DNA of 64,000 nt from Rebecca billardiae RCC1528 (Eukaryota; Haptophyta), in contig OZ251222.1 in assembly GCA_965240325.2 (NCBI GenBank), positions 2,914,001 to 2,978,000 of the forward strand, written 5' to 3'. Numbering within the stretch: the stretch's first letter is position 1; every line of letters starts with the position of its first letter. Below the pieces are notes generated by a model that saw nothing but the letters and a program-made list of their open reading frames with translations, was not told the origin of the DNA and ran no database searches. A program made the position numbers and the translations under genes. Shown piece by piece: positions 9,899 to 21,330 of this stretch.

Positions 9899-12332
9899 AT
9901 GCAGCCGAATCGCGGGCCTCAGGAGGTGCAGCGGCTGCAGGCGCGACTCGCCGCTGCGGAGAAGCAGCTGCAGACGAGGCAGATGGAGGCCGTTCCGGGC
10001 TACGCGCCGACGGGCGGCGTCCAAGAGCAACGGCTCGTCGTCACCGCGCGCACCGGCGGCGACGCGCAATCGAGCCGGACCGTGGAGGTGCGCTCGGGGG
10101 CGGGCGTCGTCGACGGTGAGCTGCGCGTGAGCATCTCGCGCGACGTGGGTGGGCAGGCCTCCGGCGCGGCGGACCCCCGCCAGGTCTCGCTCGCGCAGCA
10201 GCAGCAGGCGGCCGCGCAACAGCAGTACGCAGGCGGCGCGCCCACGGAGCGGCTGACGGTGCGGATGACGTCGGACGGGCAGGGCGGCACGCAGCGGCAA
10301 GCGCTGTATCAGGCGGGCGGCGGCGCAGTCGACGGCAGAGCGGCCGGCGGTGGCTTTGGCGGGCCCGCGGGGCCCGGCGTGCCGTATGGTATGGGAGCGG
10401 GCGGCAGCGCGCACAGCTCGCACGTGGCGAACGCACACGCCCCCGGGCGGCATCACCGGCAGCAAGGGCCGTACCAGGGCGGGCAGCGCATCCACCAGCA
10501 GCAGCACCAGCAGCGCCAGAACTACGCGCAGCAGCAGCAGCTCATGCAGCAGCAGCAGGCGTACGGTGGCCACGTGCCCGCCGGCCCGCACGGCGCCCAG
10601 CCGCGACGCAAGGGGCCCGTCGCAGCGGGCGGCGCCGGCGGGCGCGGCGCGGCCGGCGCGGGGCGCGGGCGCGGGCAGGGCGGCCCGGTCGGCGCGCCCG
10701 CCGGTGGCGCGGGCCGTGGGCGCGGCGCCGCTGGCGCCGCGCCGGGCGGCACGCCCGAGGCGCGCGGCGCCGGCCGTGGGCGCGGCGGCGGCGCGCCGGC
10801 CGGCAGCGCGAGCGGCGCTGGCCGCGGCGCCGCTCGCGAGCCGCGCGAGCAGCGGCAGGCGTGGAACGCGCAGGACCGCGAGGCGGCGCAGATCGTGAAG
10901 TACGACGTGCACATCCTCGCGCTCAACGCGAACGTGGCGATGCTGCGCGAGGCGCTCTCCCTCTCCGCGCGCAAGGAGGTCAACGCCACGAAGGAGGGCG
11001 GCATGTACCGCTCGTGGACGCCGCTGCACTGCGCGGCCAAGGGCGGCTCGGCCGAGGCGACGCAGCTGCTGCTCGAGCACGGCGCGAGCACGCGGCGCGA
11101 GTCGTCGAAGGGCGAGACGGCGCTGCACATCGCCGCGGGGAAGGGCTCGGACGAGATCGTCGAGATCCTGCTCGACGCGGGCGCCGACCCGCACGCCACC
11201 ACCGCGGCCGGCACCTCGTGCGCCGAGGTCGCGCGCCAGGCTGGCTTTGAGGCGCTGGCCGCCAAGCTCGAGAGCGCGCCCACCGTCGTGCGCCCCGGGG
11301 ACGCGGATGCGGAGGAGGAGGAGGAGGACGAGGACGAGGAGGAGCTCGCCCGGCCCGCGCAGCTCGTCATCGGGCAGTCCGACTCGGAGCACACGCTCGC
11401 CTCCAACCGGCCGGGCACGCCCGAGCCGCTGGGCGGCGCGGGCGCCGAGTCTGACGGCTCGCTGCTCAGCCCGACAGGCACGATGGAGCAGCTGCCCACC
11501 GAGGGCGGCGACGCCGAAGGGGAGGGCGAGGAGGAGGGGCAGGCCACGGAGCCGTCCACGCCCACCTTCAAGTTCGAGGTGACGGCGCCGCTGCCGCCCG
11601 CGCAGCAGCTCGCGCCCGCCGGCGAGCCCTTCGCGTTCATGCTCCCGCCGCCTGCCCCCAACAAGTCAGCAGAGGTGCGTGCGCGCCGCGCGCGTGTGCG
11701 CGCCGCGCGCGCGCGCCGCGGCCCGCGTGCGCGCACCGCGCGCGCGTTGGCAGCGTGGGCGCGCGCACGGCCCAGGAGGGCCCACCCGCGATCTGGCGTG
11801 GCGGCCCCTCCCGCGCGCTGCGTACGCTCGTAGGATCTGCCCGCGGCGCTGGTGGCCGCACCCGCCGTCGAGGGCGCTGTGCTCATGACTGATGCGACAC
11901 CAAGGTGGGTGGCGGCCGCGTGCGCCGCGGCTCGTCTGCGCGCGTGGAGTTGCGCGCGGTGCCCGCGGGCGCGCTGGCTCGACCGGCGCGCAGCGCACGC
12001 GCACCCTGCGAGCCTCGGCACCGCGCTCGACGCGTGCGCCTCTCCCCCCTGCCGGCGCCCCCGCCTCTGCGCGCGCGTGCTGCGCACACAGGCCGACCAG
12101 CCGCAAGATCACGGCGCCCAAGGGGCGGCGCGGCGGCGGCGGTGGCCGGGCGCAGGAGGAGGAGGAGGAGGAGGAGGGCGAGGAGGAGGAGGATGGTGGG
12201 CCGACGGTCGAGGTGGCGCCCCCGCCCACGGGCATGCTCGCCGGCTTCGACGCGTCCAAGTTTGCGCAGCAGTTCAGCACGCTCGGCGGCCTCGGCGGCT
12301 CTGCGCAAGCGGCGCCTGCCGCGAGCTCGTGA
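9899..12332 (+). CDS. ankyrin-repeat, RGG-rich protein
   Basis: Three exons (9899-11674, 11834-11904, 12092-12332) give a 695-residue protein. Splices are GCAGAG|GTGCGT to GTAG|GAT (phase 0) and CCAAG|GTGGGT to ACAG|GCC (phase 2), and the frame is kept throughout. The N-terminus has a short coiled coil (residues 8-30), then Gln-rich runs, then a long Gly-Arg-Gly-rich segment (about 240-320) of the kind found in RNA-binding proteins. Two good ankyrin repeats follow (about 370-435: WTPLHCAAKGG...LLLEHGAS; GETALHIAAGKGS...LLDAGADP) with a degenerate third. Acidic runs follow, one of them (EEEEEEE) encoded in the last exon. A role as an RNA/protein scaffold is inferred from composition only. The open frame past 11674 is intron read-through with very Arg/Ala-rich translation. 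Confidence 0.75.
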
Positions 12333-13194
12333 AGTCGAGCGCACGGCACGCTTGACACGCGTCGCCGCTGGCCGGCGGGCGCCATCGCCTGGCCCCGGCT
12401 TGTTTTCGGCTGCCGAGTGACGGGATGGGCGTGGCGCCCGCGCCGGCTGCGGGCCCTGCGGCACGTCGGCGGCGTGCCGTGGGGTTCGGGCAGCTGGCAT
12501 GCAGCACTTCGCAGTAGCTAAGTGACGAGCCATGGCATGACCCGTTGACCGTGATCCGGGCTCGCGGGTGATTCACATCGGCTCTCAGTCTCACGCCGCG
12601 GTGTCGTGAGGCTGAGGCCGGGCCGAGCCACCGGCTGCATTGCGGCATCGGTGGTGCTAAGTTACCCAGCGTCGCGCAGCGGGTCCGGGTCGGCGGCAGG
12701 GCCACACGTCCCAGGGTGGCATGGTCTTAGACAAGGGAGTCCCTTGGCTTAGCCACTGTTATTTTTAGCGAGAGCGGGACCTCTTCAGAGTTGCGGAGAG
12801 AGCTGAGTCTGAAGAGTCGTCAACCAAGGCCCTTGCGTCAACGTGATCCGGAAAGCCTCCACGGATAAACCGCAGTGAATCCGGACTAAAATCTCCGCCG
12901 CCGGCGAGCGCGCTGATTGGCCAGCCTGAGATCTCAGCCGGTCTGATGACAAATACCGGGCGCAATCACATGTCGAGTTTGCCCCAATAATTGCCGTTTT
13001 CGAGGAAAGGGCATGGAGAGTTCAGATTTTAGATGCGCGAGATCCCAACTGACCGCGGCTTTCCTTCCACGTCCAGCCCCGTTTTGGCGTTTTGGGCGAC
13101 GAAACGGCACCGCTCAAGCCGCTCCTCACCCGGTCCACGCCAAGTCACCTCCCCCCCCCCCTTTGACCAGGCCACCTCCTCCTCCCACAACACC
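12333..13194. other. intergenic region
   Basis: 862 bp with no gene seen. It contains a short perfect palindrome CAAGGGAGTCCCTTG near 12732, and a C-run (CCCCCCCCCC) about 40 bp before the ATG at 13195 that may belong to that gene's 5' UTR. Confidence 0.4.
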
Positions 13195-13929
13195 ATGTTC
13201 GTCGAACGTGAGCTCCAGCCGTTCTTCGCCGAGGATGCCCCGGCCATCACGCGGTCGGCATCGGCCCCGGCATCCCCCACCGACGCCAAGCTGAACGGCA
13301 AGCGCTCACGCCGGACAAAGAAGAAGACAGACGCGCCTTCCATCTCTCCGCTCGACTCGGCCGGCAAGCCCGCCGAGGCCAAGGAGTCCAGCGTGGCGGC
13401 GGAGCCGTCCGCGACGAGCGGCAAGGCGCAGCAGTCTAAGGTCCAGAAGGGCGCCAAGGCCAAGCCCGCGCAGCCCGAGCAGAACAAAACGGCCACGCCG
13501 AAAACGACAAAGCCCGCCAAGGCGGCAGGCGCCGCGGGCAAGGGCCCAGGCGCAGCTGCGCCAGCAGCGCCGCCGAAGCCGTCGACGCCGAACAAGGCGG
13601 TGTTCGCTGGCGCGGCTTTTGAGCAGTCCCCTGCCCCGAGCAGCCTGCCCAAGCCGCGCTTTGCCGGGAGCCCGCCCGCGGCTGCGGCCGCGCCGCCGGC
13701 AGCCGTCCCCGCGGCACCACTCGGCGCTGCTGCGGGCGATGCCGAGGCGGCACGCGCGCACCTGTGCTCGCTGCTCGGCGTGCAGCCGTCGACGAGCGCG
13801 CCGACGGCCCGCCGCCAGCCCGCTCCGCAGGGCGTCGCACGAGACGTGTCGCCGCACGCGCTCGCGGCCGGCGGCTCGATCACGGCGTCGCAGCAGCTGT
13901 GCTCGATGCTGGGCGTGCGCGCCCACTAG
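13195..13929 (+). CDS. PNRC-like decapping adaptor
   Basis: 244 residues, Ala/Pro/Lys-rich and probably largely disordered. The start is the ATG in ACACCATGTTC; an upstream in-frame extension lacks an ATG near the other side of the C-run. The recognisable part is FAGAAFEQSPAPSSLPKPRF (about 138-157). This matches the conserved core of the PNRC family (aromatic-AG-aromatic, SPxPsxLPKP), in which PNRC2 binds the EVH1 domain of DCP1 and stimulates mRNA decapping. Two copies of a short hydrophobic motif follow, HLCSLLGV (about 190) and QLCSMLGV (last ten residues); they may be a second docking motif. An early basic stretch (GKRSRRTKKK) could be a nuclear localisation signal. Single exon. The function is transferred from the motif and not shown here. 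Confidence 0.65.
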   Translation: MFVERELQPFFAEDAPAITRSASAPASPTDAKLNGKRSRRTKKKTDAPSISPLDSAGKPAEAKESSVAAEPSATSGKAQQSKVQKGAKAKPAQPEQNKTATPKTTKPAKAAGAAGKGPGAAAPAAPPKPSTPNKAVFAGAAFEQSPAPSSLPKPRFAGSPPAAAAAPPAAVPAAPLGAAAGDAEAARAHLCSLLGVQPSTSAPTARRQPAPQGVARDVSPHALAAGGSITASQQLCSMLGVRAH

Positions 13930-16494
13930 GCGGCACGCAGCCGTGCTCGGCGGGGCCGCGTCGGCGGTGCGCGCGCACGATCTCGTGCGCGTGCGTCGAG
14001 ACGCTCACGCCCCACCGCTCCATCCTGGCCCGCCATCCGGCAACTGATCGCCTGCAAGCCCCACACACGTGGGGCGCGCAGCGCGGGACGCCACCCCACC
14101 CTGTGCGGCCAGACACGGCACGCCGGCGGCTGCACCTGCAGCTCGCAGCGCCGGCGCGACACATCGCGCGAAACCACAGCGCGTCCCGCGCGCTCACGTT
14201 CCACTCGCACCTTTCGTTCTCTTCTTGCTCGCTGCACTCAAGCCAGCCCGCACGCAGCTGCACAGGCGCGCGCACCCTTGCAGGGCGTGCCCCTGTCGGC
14301 TGCGGCTGTGGGCATCACGGCGGCGCTTTTTTTATGAACAGCTGCCGCCGGATCAAGTCCATCTCCTCAGGGCGCTCCTAACGTTTTCCACCTGGAGCCG
14401 TCCGCCCTTACCAACGCCTTCCCCGTGTCTCCACCCAGCCATCTACCATCACTACCCCGCCGACGACGCTCGCGCGCCATCTGGCGCATGCTGCGTCGTC
14501 GGCACTCGCGAGCGCACTCCGCGCGCGCAGGCCGGCGAGACGGAGCGCTCGCGCTCTCGCTCGCTGTCGGCGCACGCCGTGCGCTCGCTGAGCGCAGTGC
14601 TCACTCGGCATCGTCATCGACGTGCTGTCCGACGCTGCTGCTGATGCTCGCTATCCGCAGCAGCGGCGCCTCGCTCCGCTCACGGTCGCGCTGCACGTCA
14701 GCAGCCCCTCCGCTTCCACTCACTACCTGTCACTTCACCTTGTACCACTGCCGAGCTTCTCGCGTGCGCGCCGCCAGTGCTCTCGACCCGCTGGCCGCAG
14801 CGCACACGCGCTGCGGTCTCGGTGACGACGCTCGCTGCTCATGCAGACGCTCGACCTGCTCGGTCTCGCAACTCGAGCAGCTGCACACGGCCCGACGCGA
14901 GCCCCCGAGCTCGCTGAGGCGCTCAGACTTCTGACGACGCCGCTGCTTATCGCGTGCGCTGGTCCAGACATGAATCCTTCACGGATGACACGAGACAAGC
15001 GCACGAGATGACGACGCAGCCTGCCCGTCTCGAGCTGATCTATCAATGATGCTAAGAAACATTTCATTCTGATGATTATATTAGCGCTGGAGTTGCAGCA
15101 GCCCCGGGCCCCGCTGGCGCTGCCCGGGCCACGGCCACTCGGCGCACGCCGCGCACCGCGGGCGCGCACGCCCGGCACGGGCCCCACGGGACCGGCCGGA
15201 CCGCGGGACCGCCCGACCGCCGGACCGCGGGCGCGGGGCGCGGGTCTGAGACTGAGGCCCGGGAGTCGGAACGCCGGGTGCGACTGTCAGGCTCACTCTG
15301 TGAGTCTAGTGCGATGAGCAGTGTCTTGCAAAGTCAACGTGTGCGTCTGTCACCCGCGCCCGCGCGCCCGCGCCGCGCGCGGGCGCGGGCGCGCGGCCGC
15401 GGCCGCGGGCGGGGCGCGGGCGGTGCCCCACTGCCAGCCGCGGCAGGCCCGTGAGGCCGCTGGCCGGGCCGGCGGGGCCGGGGCAGGCCGGCATTGCCCG
15501 CGGCCGCGTGCGGCGTGGCGGCGTGGCCAGCTGCCACCGGGGCTGGGTGCAACCGGTGCGAGCACAGCGCCCATCAGCTGCTCCGTCACCCACCGCCGTC
15601 AGCTGGACGTTGTTTGTACCAGCCGAGCAACTTCCGCGCGCAGCGTGCGCGTGCGCCGGGGATGCCGCCGCGCTCCTGGAAAGAATCGCGGCGGCATCGC
15701 CTGGCGTGCCGCAGCCGCATCTGGGACGCGCAGAATGGGCAGTGGGCACGAACCGTTGAAGGGGCGTGCCACGGTGACGGCCAGGCGGTCGGCCGAGGCG
15801 CAAGTGCCGCGCGCAGTCTGATTCGCAGCGACCGCCCGCAAGATCGCGGCCGCGCCGGCGCCGCTCGGGACCGCGCTCACGCGAGTCAGGCAGCGAGGGG
15901 GGTCCGGCGCGCTCCAGTCCGGTCATGAGCACGAGGATGGAGGCCGCCGCCGCGGCGCTTCCACACGCTCGCTTCCGCCGCGTAGGCGGGCGGTGCCACG
16001 GGCGCGGCCGGCACGGCGCGAGGGCTGGACAGGTCGATCACTGTACAGGCCGCCTCGGCCATCCGGCAGACCAGCACGCGCCTCTCCAGCCCGCCGCCAC
16101 CCCGTCCATCTGCGCACGCGCCGCGCGCTCGCAGTCGACCAGGCGCTGCTCGGGGTGCGCCCGACCACTCTCAGCGCGCGCGCCGTGCTCCAACGCGTGG
16201 CCCAGCGCTCGCAGCGCCGGCTCGCAGCTCAGAGCGCCGCCCTGCGCAATCGTCGCTGCGAGCTTCGTGTGCCGCGGGCGCGGGGCCGACCTGCGACGAT
16301 AAACACGCAGCGCCGCGGGCGCGGGGGCACGCAGATCGGTCAATGGCCTCGGCCGAGCCGAGAGAGCCGTCGGAAGCGGCCGGGCTGATGGGTACGGGGG
16401 ATGGGCGGCTTGGCGCGGCCAACGTTTACTGGCGGCGTCGTCGGGCAGAGGTACGGCCCCATAAAGACTGGCCGATGACGCTCCCATAGCTTTT

Positions 16495-16640
16495 TCTGAC
16501 GGCCCGAGGTACGAGTGGTCGTTGGCCGCAAAAATATATACACGAAAATAAATATTTTGCCGCGGCCGCTCTGCCGCCGACTTCGCCCGGCCGGTGGCAG
16601 GCGCAGTGGGAGCCCACCACTCGTACCTTCGGCCGTCAGA
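16495..16640. repeat. short inverted repeat (foldback)
   Basis: 25-bp arms at 16495-16519 and 16616-16640 match at 23 of 25 positions (outer end TCTGACGGCC, inner end GGTACGAGTGGT). They enclose 96 bp that is partly AT-rich. It could be a very small MITE or a relic hairpin. I see no flanking target duplication. Confidence 0.6.
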
Positions 16641-17215
16641 CAGGAGGTCGTCGTGTACCGCCCGCGCGCCACGGCCTCGCACGGCGCGGAGAGGCCGCTC
16701 CAGGGGCGACAGCAGCATGGGCGCGGTCCATCTTGACGGACTCATTGACGCCCTCGAGGGGCCCACAGCGCCGAACGCCCCTGCACGCTTCACCTCGCCG
16801 CGCGCGAGCGCGTTCAAAACGGCCTCCATCCTGAGGTCCGTCCGCGGCCAGGCTCATCGGATGAATCCGATACTACCCAGTACTACCAATTCAAGTAGAG
16901 CGATTAAGGCGCTTGCAATTGTGTACATATACGCCACGTAGTTAATTGTCATATCATCTTCTGGGTGTTGAAGGGGTATTTCGGGCGCGATTTCCTCGAT
17001 CAGCGACGTCAGTTCGTGGATTGACGTCGGTTCGATGCACTTAGCGGTTCAGCGAATCATGTTTTGCCGGACCCTCTCAAAAATATTCTATGAGTTGCGC
17101 TCTCATAGATCATACATAATGAACGGGTGCCGCCGTGCAGGTCGTCGGGTATCATCTCGCCCGCGGAGAAACAGACAGCGGAGGATACAAAGACACTATG
17201 GATACAGTTCACGAA

Positions 17216-17304
17216 CACCCTTCAATCTCTGGGCTGATACCTTATAATCTCAGGGTTGATACCCTATCATCAGCCCCAGGTATAAGACCAGAGATTGGAG
17301 GGTG
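17216..17304. repeat. nested hairpin upstream of surface-protein gene
   Basis: Outer 17-nt arms (17216-17232 and 17288-17304, one mismatch) surround an inner perfect hairpin AGGGTTGATACCCT. It lies about 375 bp before the start codon at 17679. Its role is unknown. Confidence 0.55.
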
Positions 17305-17678
17305 CCTGAGCTGTATGGATAAACTTTCGGCATGTGCGTCTCTTCCCCCTTCTCTACTTACAAACCCGCTGGTCAGAAGGACGCGGACTCGCGCGGAGTT
17401 CGCGACCGCTTTTGGATTCGCCCACCTGAAGAGATGCCCGTTCGTCAGGCGCGTCTGCGCGTGGTTAATTGCTGCACTGGACGTCCGCTGTCACGATGAC
17501 TCGCGACGTCCACGTCGTCGCTGACATCGTGATCGGCGGCGACCAGCGCACCAGCTCCCGCAATCAATTGCCTGGGGACGACCTGCTCCGACACGCTGTG
17601 CAGAGCGCGAAGCGCGCACATTGCAGTGCACACCAGCACAGCACGCGCCGGCCCGCTGCGCATCGTAGCGGGCATCGC

Positions 17679-20600
17679 ATGCCGGCCGCGTTCGTGGGCC
17701 TCGTCGCGCTCGTCGGTGGAGCGGTGGTCACAGAAGCCGCGTTCTCGCGCGCTCCGCTGGGCGCGTCCGAGCCTCGAAATCCGCCCCCGACGCAACGCGA
17801 GAGTGTCGCCTCGCGCGTGCGTGTCGCGCTTCCTCCGTCGATGCGCTTGGTCATGGCGGGACGTGCGCTCGCAGACGTGGGCAACGGGTTGCCGACGTGG
17901 TCAGAGGTGGACGACGACATGCTCAAGTCCTCGTTCATCAGCGTGCCCGGCGATGTCCTCAGCCTCCAGTCGCTCACACCGAGCGCGCGCCCGGCCAAGC
18001 CCGGCGAGCCGGCGGGTTTGTCAGCGCAACTCTCGATGCCTCTCTCGATGCCTCTCTCGATGCCGCTCTCGTTGCCGCCGCTCGTCGTGAGTACCTTCAG
18101 CCTGCCCATCCTCGAACCACTTGAACCACTCGCCTTTGACCTCATGTCCACCGTGCGCCTGGGACCGCCGTTGCCCAGGCCTCCTACGCCCACGCCCGTC
18201 TCGCACATTGGCTCGCACGTCACGTCCTTTGCGCTGTCTGGCACGTCGTTTGGCGGGCTGCCATCGCCAATCGACGTCATGTCCACCGTGCGTCTGGGCC
18301 CGCCGTTGCCCAGGCCTCATACGCCCACGCCCGTCTCGCACATTGGCTCGCACGTCACGTCCTTTGCGCTGTCTGGCACGTCGTTTGGCGGGCTGCCATC
18401 GCCAATCGACGTCATGTCCACCGTGCGTCTGGGCCCGCCGTTGCCCAGGCCTCCTACACCCACGCCCGTCTCGCACATTGGCTCGCACGTCACGTCCTTT
18501 GCGCTGTCTGCGCCGACATCGCTGCCCGCAATGCTGGGCACATCGTTTGGCGGGCTGCTCAACCCGCCGGCGCCGCCATCGCCGCCGGCGCCGCCAGCAG
18601 TGCCCGCGGTGCGCGTACCGCCGTTCGCGCCGCCGCCGCCATCGCCGCGCGCGCCGCCGCCGCCGCCACCATCGCCGCCCGTACCGCCATCGCCGCAGAG
18701 CTTGTGGCCGTTCGCGGCGACTGCGTATGACGGCTACCTCTCGGGCTGCGCGCTCGGCCTCGACCTCGACGGCGACGGCGTGCCGGGCGGCGAGAACGCA
18801 TCAGAGCTGCTCGCAACCACGGACGTGCGAGGCCGCGCCGATCTGCGCTCGGAGGCCGAGGCGCGCGGGCTGAGCGCAGCGCGCGTGGGCACCGTACTGA
18901 GTGCCGCTGCCGCCGCGCCAATCGTGCCGAACGCGGTTGCCACCTCGCCGTCGGCAGCGGCGGCTGCGCGCGGCGCGCCGCTGCTGATACTCTCGCCCGA
19001 CGGATCGTCCTGCATTGACGTGTACACGGGCCTCGAGCACAGCGCTGAGCTGTACGCACCCGCGGCCGTCGGCCGAGAGCACGTCCTCGTCTCGTCTCTG
19101 TCCACGCTGCTCGTCCTCGTGCGTGCGCTTGACGCTGCCGCTGCCGCCGCTTCCGCCGCCGACGCGGGCGACATGGAGGCGGCGCTCGCGCCGGGCGCGG
19201 CAGTGCCGCGCGCCGAGGACGGCGAGGTGGAAGCAGAGGCGCTCTCGCGCCTCGGCGCGCGCCTAGCCACGTGGTACGGCTGGCCCACGACGACCAGTGG
19301 CGGCGGCGACGCTGAGGGCGCCGACGCAGCGTGGGCCACCCTGGACCAAGACCCTCTCGCGGCCATCTGGCGCGCTGACGCCAACATGGAGGCGGCCGTG
19401 GCCGTGCTCTACTCGGCGACAGAGCTCGTCGTGCTCGGCGCCATTCTCGACGCCCTCTTCCCGCCGCCGACGAGCGATGGCGGCGCCTCCACGCTCGTCG
19501 CGCCCGGCACGCCCACAATGCGCTCAGCCCTCGATTCCAGAGAGCGCTCGCAGTGGGTGCTGGCGCAGTGGGCGCGCGCGCACATGGCGAACGCGTCAGC
19601 AAGCGCGCCCGACCTGACGAGCTCGGACGAGGCCACCTCGTGGCTGTACGAGGTCGGCACCCTCTCGCCGCTGGGCTCGTCGCCGAACGCGAGCGCGCTC
19701 CTCGGCGTCACGCCGCTGGTCAACGCCGTTGGTGCCGCGATCTCCACCGGCCTCACGGCGCTCTCGACTGCGCTGGCCGAGCTGCGCGACGGATTGGGCG
19801 CGGTGTCGACGTCGTCGACATCGTCTGGATCGCACGTAGCACGCGGACGGCGGCGGCTCGCGCGCAGCGGCCACCGCCAGCTGCAGGATACGAGCAGCCT
19901 GCTTGCCGCGGTAGCGCAAGTGCAGCGTGCGCTCCAAGGATCCCTGCAGAGTGCTGTCAAGGCCGTCGCCGCCGCCGCGGCAAAGGATGTGGCCAGTGGC
20001 GGCGACGGCGGTGGTGCCGGCGTGAGTGCTCAACTCGCAGACCTCGTGAGCAACTTTGGCTCGAGCGATGGCCTCGCCGCCATCATTGCAGAGCAGGTGG
20101 TGCCCCCCATCGCCTCGCCCTTTCTATCGCCGCCGCCGCCGCCGTCGCCACCCCCTGGCGCGGCAGGGGGCGCCACCGGCGGCGAGAGCAACACTGGCGG
20201 TGGCAGCGGCGGCGGTGGCGACGATGACGACGACGATGGCAGCGACCCATCGGGCGATACTCAGGCGACCGCCGCGCAGGCGGACGAGGCGCTCGTGGCT
20301 GGTCTGTCAGCAGGCGGCGCAGCGCTGCTGTGCTGCTGCGTCGGCGCTGCCGTTTACGCGTACATGCGCGCACGGAACAAGCCAGCCGACGGCTCGAGAC
20401 CCAGCGGCCAGGGCGAAGGCGATGGGCGATGGTGGCTGCCAAGAAGGACCCCCGCGCGCACACCGCCCGGCGGGATTGGCCCGCGAGCGTCGACTCCTCC
20501 CGCTGCATACGCGGTGGTGGAGATCGAGGGGCGCGAGGGCGTCGAGCAGCACGGCCGAGCCGACGCGACAGAGGTGGGTCGCGACGCGGAGCCTGCGCGT

Positions 20601-20858
20601 GCTGGATCGGACGGCGGCGGCGGCGCAGGAGGGGGAGTCGGCGATGACGTCGCAGCAGCAGCGGCGCTGCCAACTCCGCGAGGCCCGCCACCGTCGAATG
20701 AGGACTCGACTCCGAGGCCGTCCGTGCCGCAGCTACCACCACCGCGCGCAGGGCGCGTGATCGCCACGCCGCGTGGCGCCGCCGAGCCAGAAGTTTCAGA
20801 TGCGGCCGCGGCTGGTGGTGCCAGCAGCACCGGCAACACGACTCCTTTAGTCGCATGA
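17679..20858 (+). CDS. type I cell-surface protein with Pro-rich stalk
   Basis: 1059 residues from the ATG at 17679, chosen because it starts a signal peptide (MPAAFVGLVALVGGAVVTEAAF); the frame stays open further upstream. Order: signal peptide; a Ser/Leu/Pro region with three 45-residue repeats (MSTVRLGPPLPRP...); a Pro-rich stalk (PPAPPSPPAPP, about 290-345). Next comes a domain beginning YDGYLSGCALGLDLDGDG, which has a D-x-D-x-D calcium-site look and resembles bacterial and algal adhesion modules. Helical Ala-rich regions follow, then a second Pro run and an Asp stretch, a transmembrane helix (about 870-898, ALVAGLSAGGAALLCCCVGAAV), and a 160-residue cytoplasmic tail. It resembles pherophorin-type wall or surface proteins in layout, but I recognise no defined domain by sequence. 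Confidence 0.65.
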   Translation: MPAAFVGLVALVGGAVVTEAAFSRAPLGASEPRNPPPTQRESVASRVRVALPPSMRLVMAGRALADVGNGLPTWSEVDDDMLKSSFISVPGDVLSLQSLTPSARPAKPGEPAGLSAQLSMPLSMPLSMPLSLPPLVVSTFSLPILEPLEPLAFDLMSTVRLGPPLPRPPTPTPVSHIGSHVTSFALSGTSFGGLPSPIDVMSTVRLGPPLPRPHTPTPVSHIGSHVTSFALSGTSFGGLPSPIDVMSTVRLGPPLPRPPTPTPVSHIGSHVTSFALSAPTSLPAMLGTSFGGLLNPPAPPSPPAPPAVPAVRVPPFAPPPPSPRAPPPPPPSPPVPPSPQSLWPFAATAYDGYLSGCALGLDLDGDGVPGGENASELLATTDVRGRADLRSEAEARGLSAARVGTVLSAAAAAPIVPNAVATSPSAAAAARGAPLLILSPDGSSCIDVYTGLEHSAELYAPAAVGREHVLVSSLSTLLVLVRALDAAAAAASAADAGDMEAALAPGAAVPRAEDGEVEAEALSRLGARLATWYGWPTTTSGGGDAEGADAAWATLDQDPLAAIWRADANMEAAVAVLYSATELVVLGAILDALFPPPTSDGGASTLVAPGTPTMRSALDSRERSQWVLAQWARAHMANASASAPDLTSSDEATSWLYEVGTLSPLGSSPNASALLGVTPLVNAVGAAISTGLTALSTALAELRDGLGAVSTSSTSSGSHVARGRRRLARSGHRQLQDTSSLLAAVAQVQRALQGSLQSAVKAVAAAAAKDVASGGDGGGAGVSAQLADLVSNFGSSDGLAAIIAEQVVPPIASPFLSPPPPPSPPPGAAGGATGGESNTGGGSGGGGDDDDDDGSDPSGDTQATAAQADEALVAGLSAGGAALLCCCVGAAVYAYMRARNKPADGSRPSGQGEGDGRWWLPRRTPARTPPGGIGPRASTPPAAYAVVEIEGREGVEQHGRADATEVGRDAEPARAGSDGGGGAGGGVGDDVAAAAALPTPRGPPPSNEDSTPRPSVPQLPPPRAGRVIATPRGAAEPEVSDAAAAGGASSTGNTTPLVA
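18144..18519 (+). repeat. 135-bp in-frame tandem repeat
   Basis: Units start at 18144, 18279 and 18414 (spacing 135 bp, 45 codons); the third is incomplete and diverges at the SAPTSLPAML segment. Units are nearly identical at the DNA level, indicating recent duplication or conversion inside the surface-protein gene. Confidence 0.9.
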
Positions 20859-20932
20859 CGAGTGTAGTATGATATGATGATGACGATCGAGAACAAATAA
20901 TAATGATATGATGCGCGACTACGCGACGCGAT

Positions 20933-20933
<1 letters not shown>

Positions 20934-21002
<69 letters not shown>
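20934..21002. repeat. (TA)n microsatellite
   Basis: About 69 bp of essentially pure TA dinucleotides just downstream of the surface-protein stop codon. Confidence 0.95.
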
Positions 21003-21005
<3 letters not shown>

Positions 21006-21215
21006 GTAATACTGTAATCGGCGCGCGCGCAGATCTAGACAGTATAGTTCCGAGTCCGTATGACTCACTCAGTGACTCTACCGTAGAGCGCGTGCCGGCA
21101 GCCGCCGCATAAATTTATAATATATATATATATATAAGTGCGCTGATGCTGATGAAGTATGTCGTCGTGACCGCGCCGCGTTCTGCGCGGGACTGCTCCT
21201 TTTCGTCATCCGCCG

Positions 21216-21220
<5 letters not shown>

Positions 21221-21251
<31 letters not shown>

Positions 21252-21330
21252 GAGAGAGAGAGCCAGAGTCAGAGAGAGAGAGAGAGAGAGAGAGTAGAGA
21301 CGAGAGAGACGGACGAGAGAGAGAGAGAGT
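21221..21330. repeat. (GA)n microsatellite, interrupted
   Basis: GA runs broken by TCAGAG, CCAGAG and ACGG interruptions. No coding value. Confidence 0.9.

Larger units (their letters stand above)
13930..17678. other. long intergenic region, possible undetected gene
   Basis: 3.7 kb without a gene I can support. It holds very GC-rich sequence at 15080-15500, an inverted repeat at 16495-16640 and a hairpin at 17216-17304. On the minus strand, 16829-15600 has segments with protein-like composition (for example RVLVCRMAEAACTVIDLSSP near 16080-16020) in different frames. They could be exons of one gene, but I could not find a consistent splice model. Confidence 0.35.

Noticed and set aside
15600-16829. 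Possible minus-strand gene with segment RVLVCRMAEAACTVIDL
   Set aside because: Protein-like stretches occur in different frames, but I could not find splice sites that join them. Left as a note in the intergenic entry.
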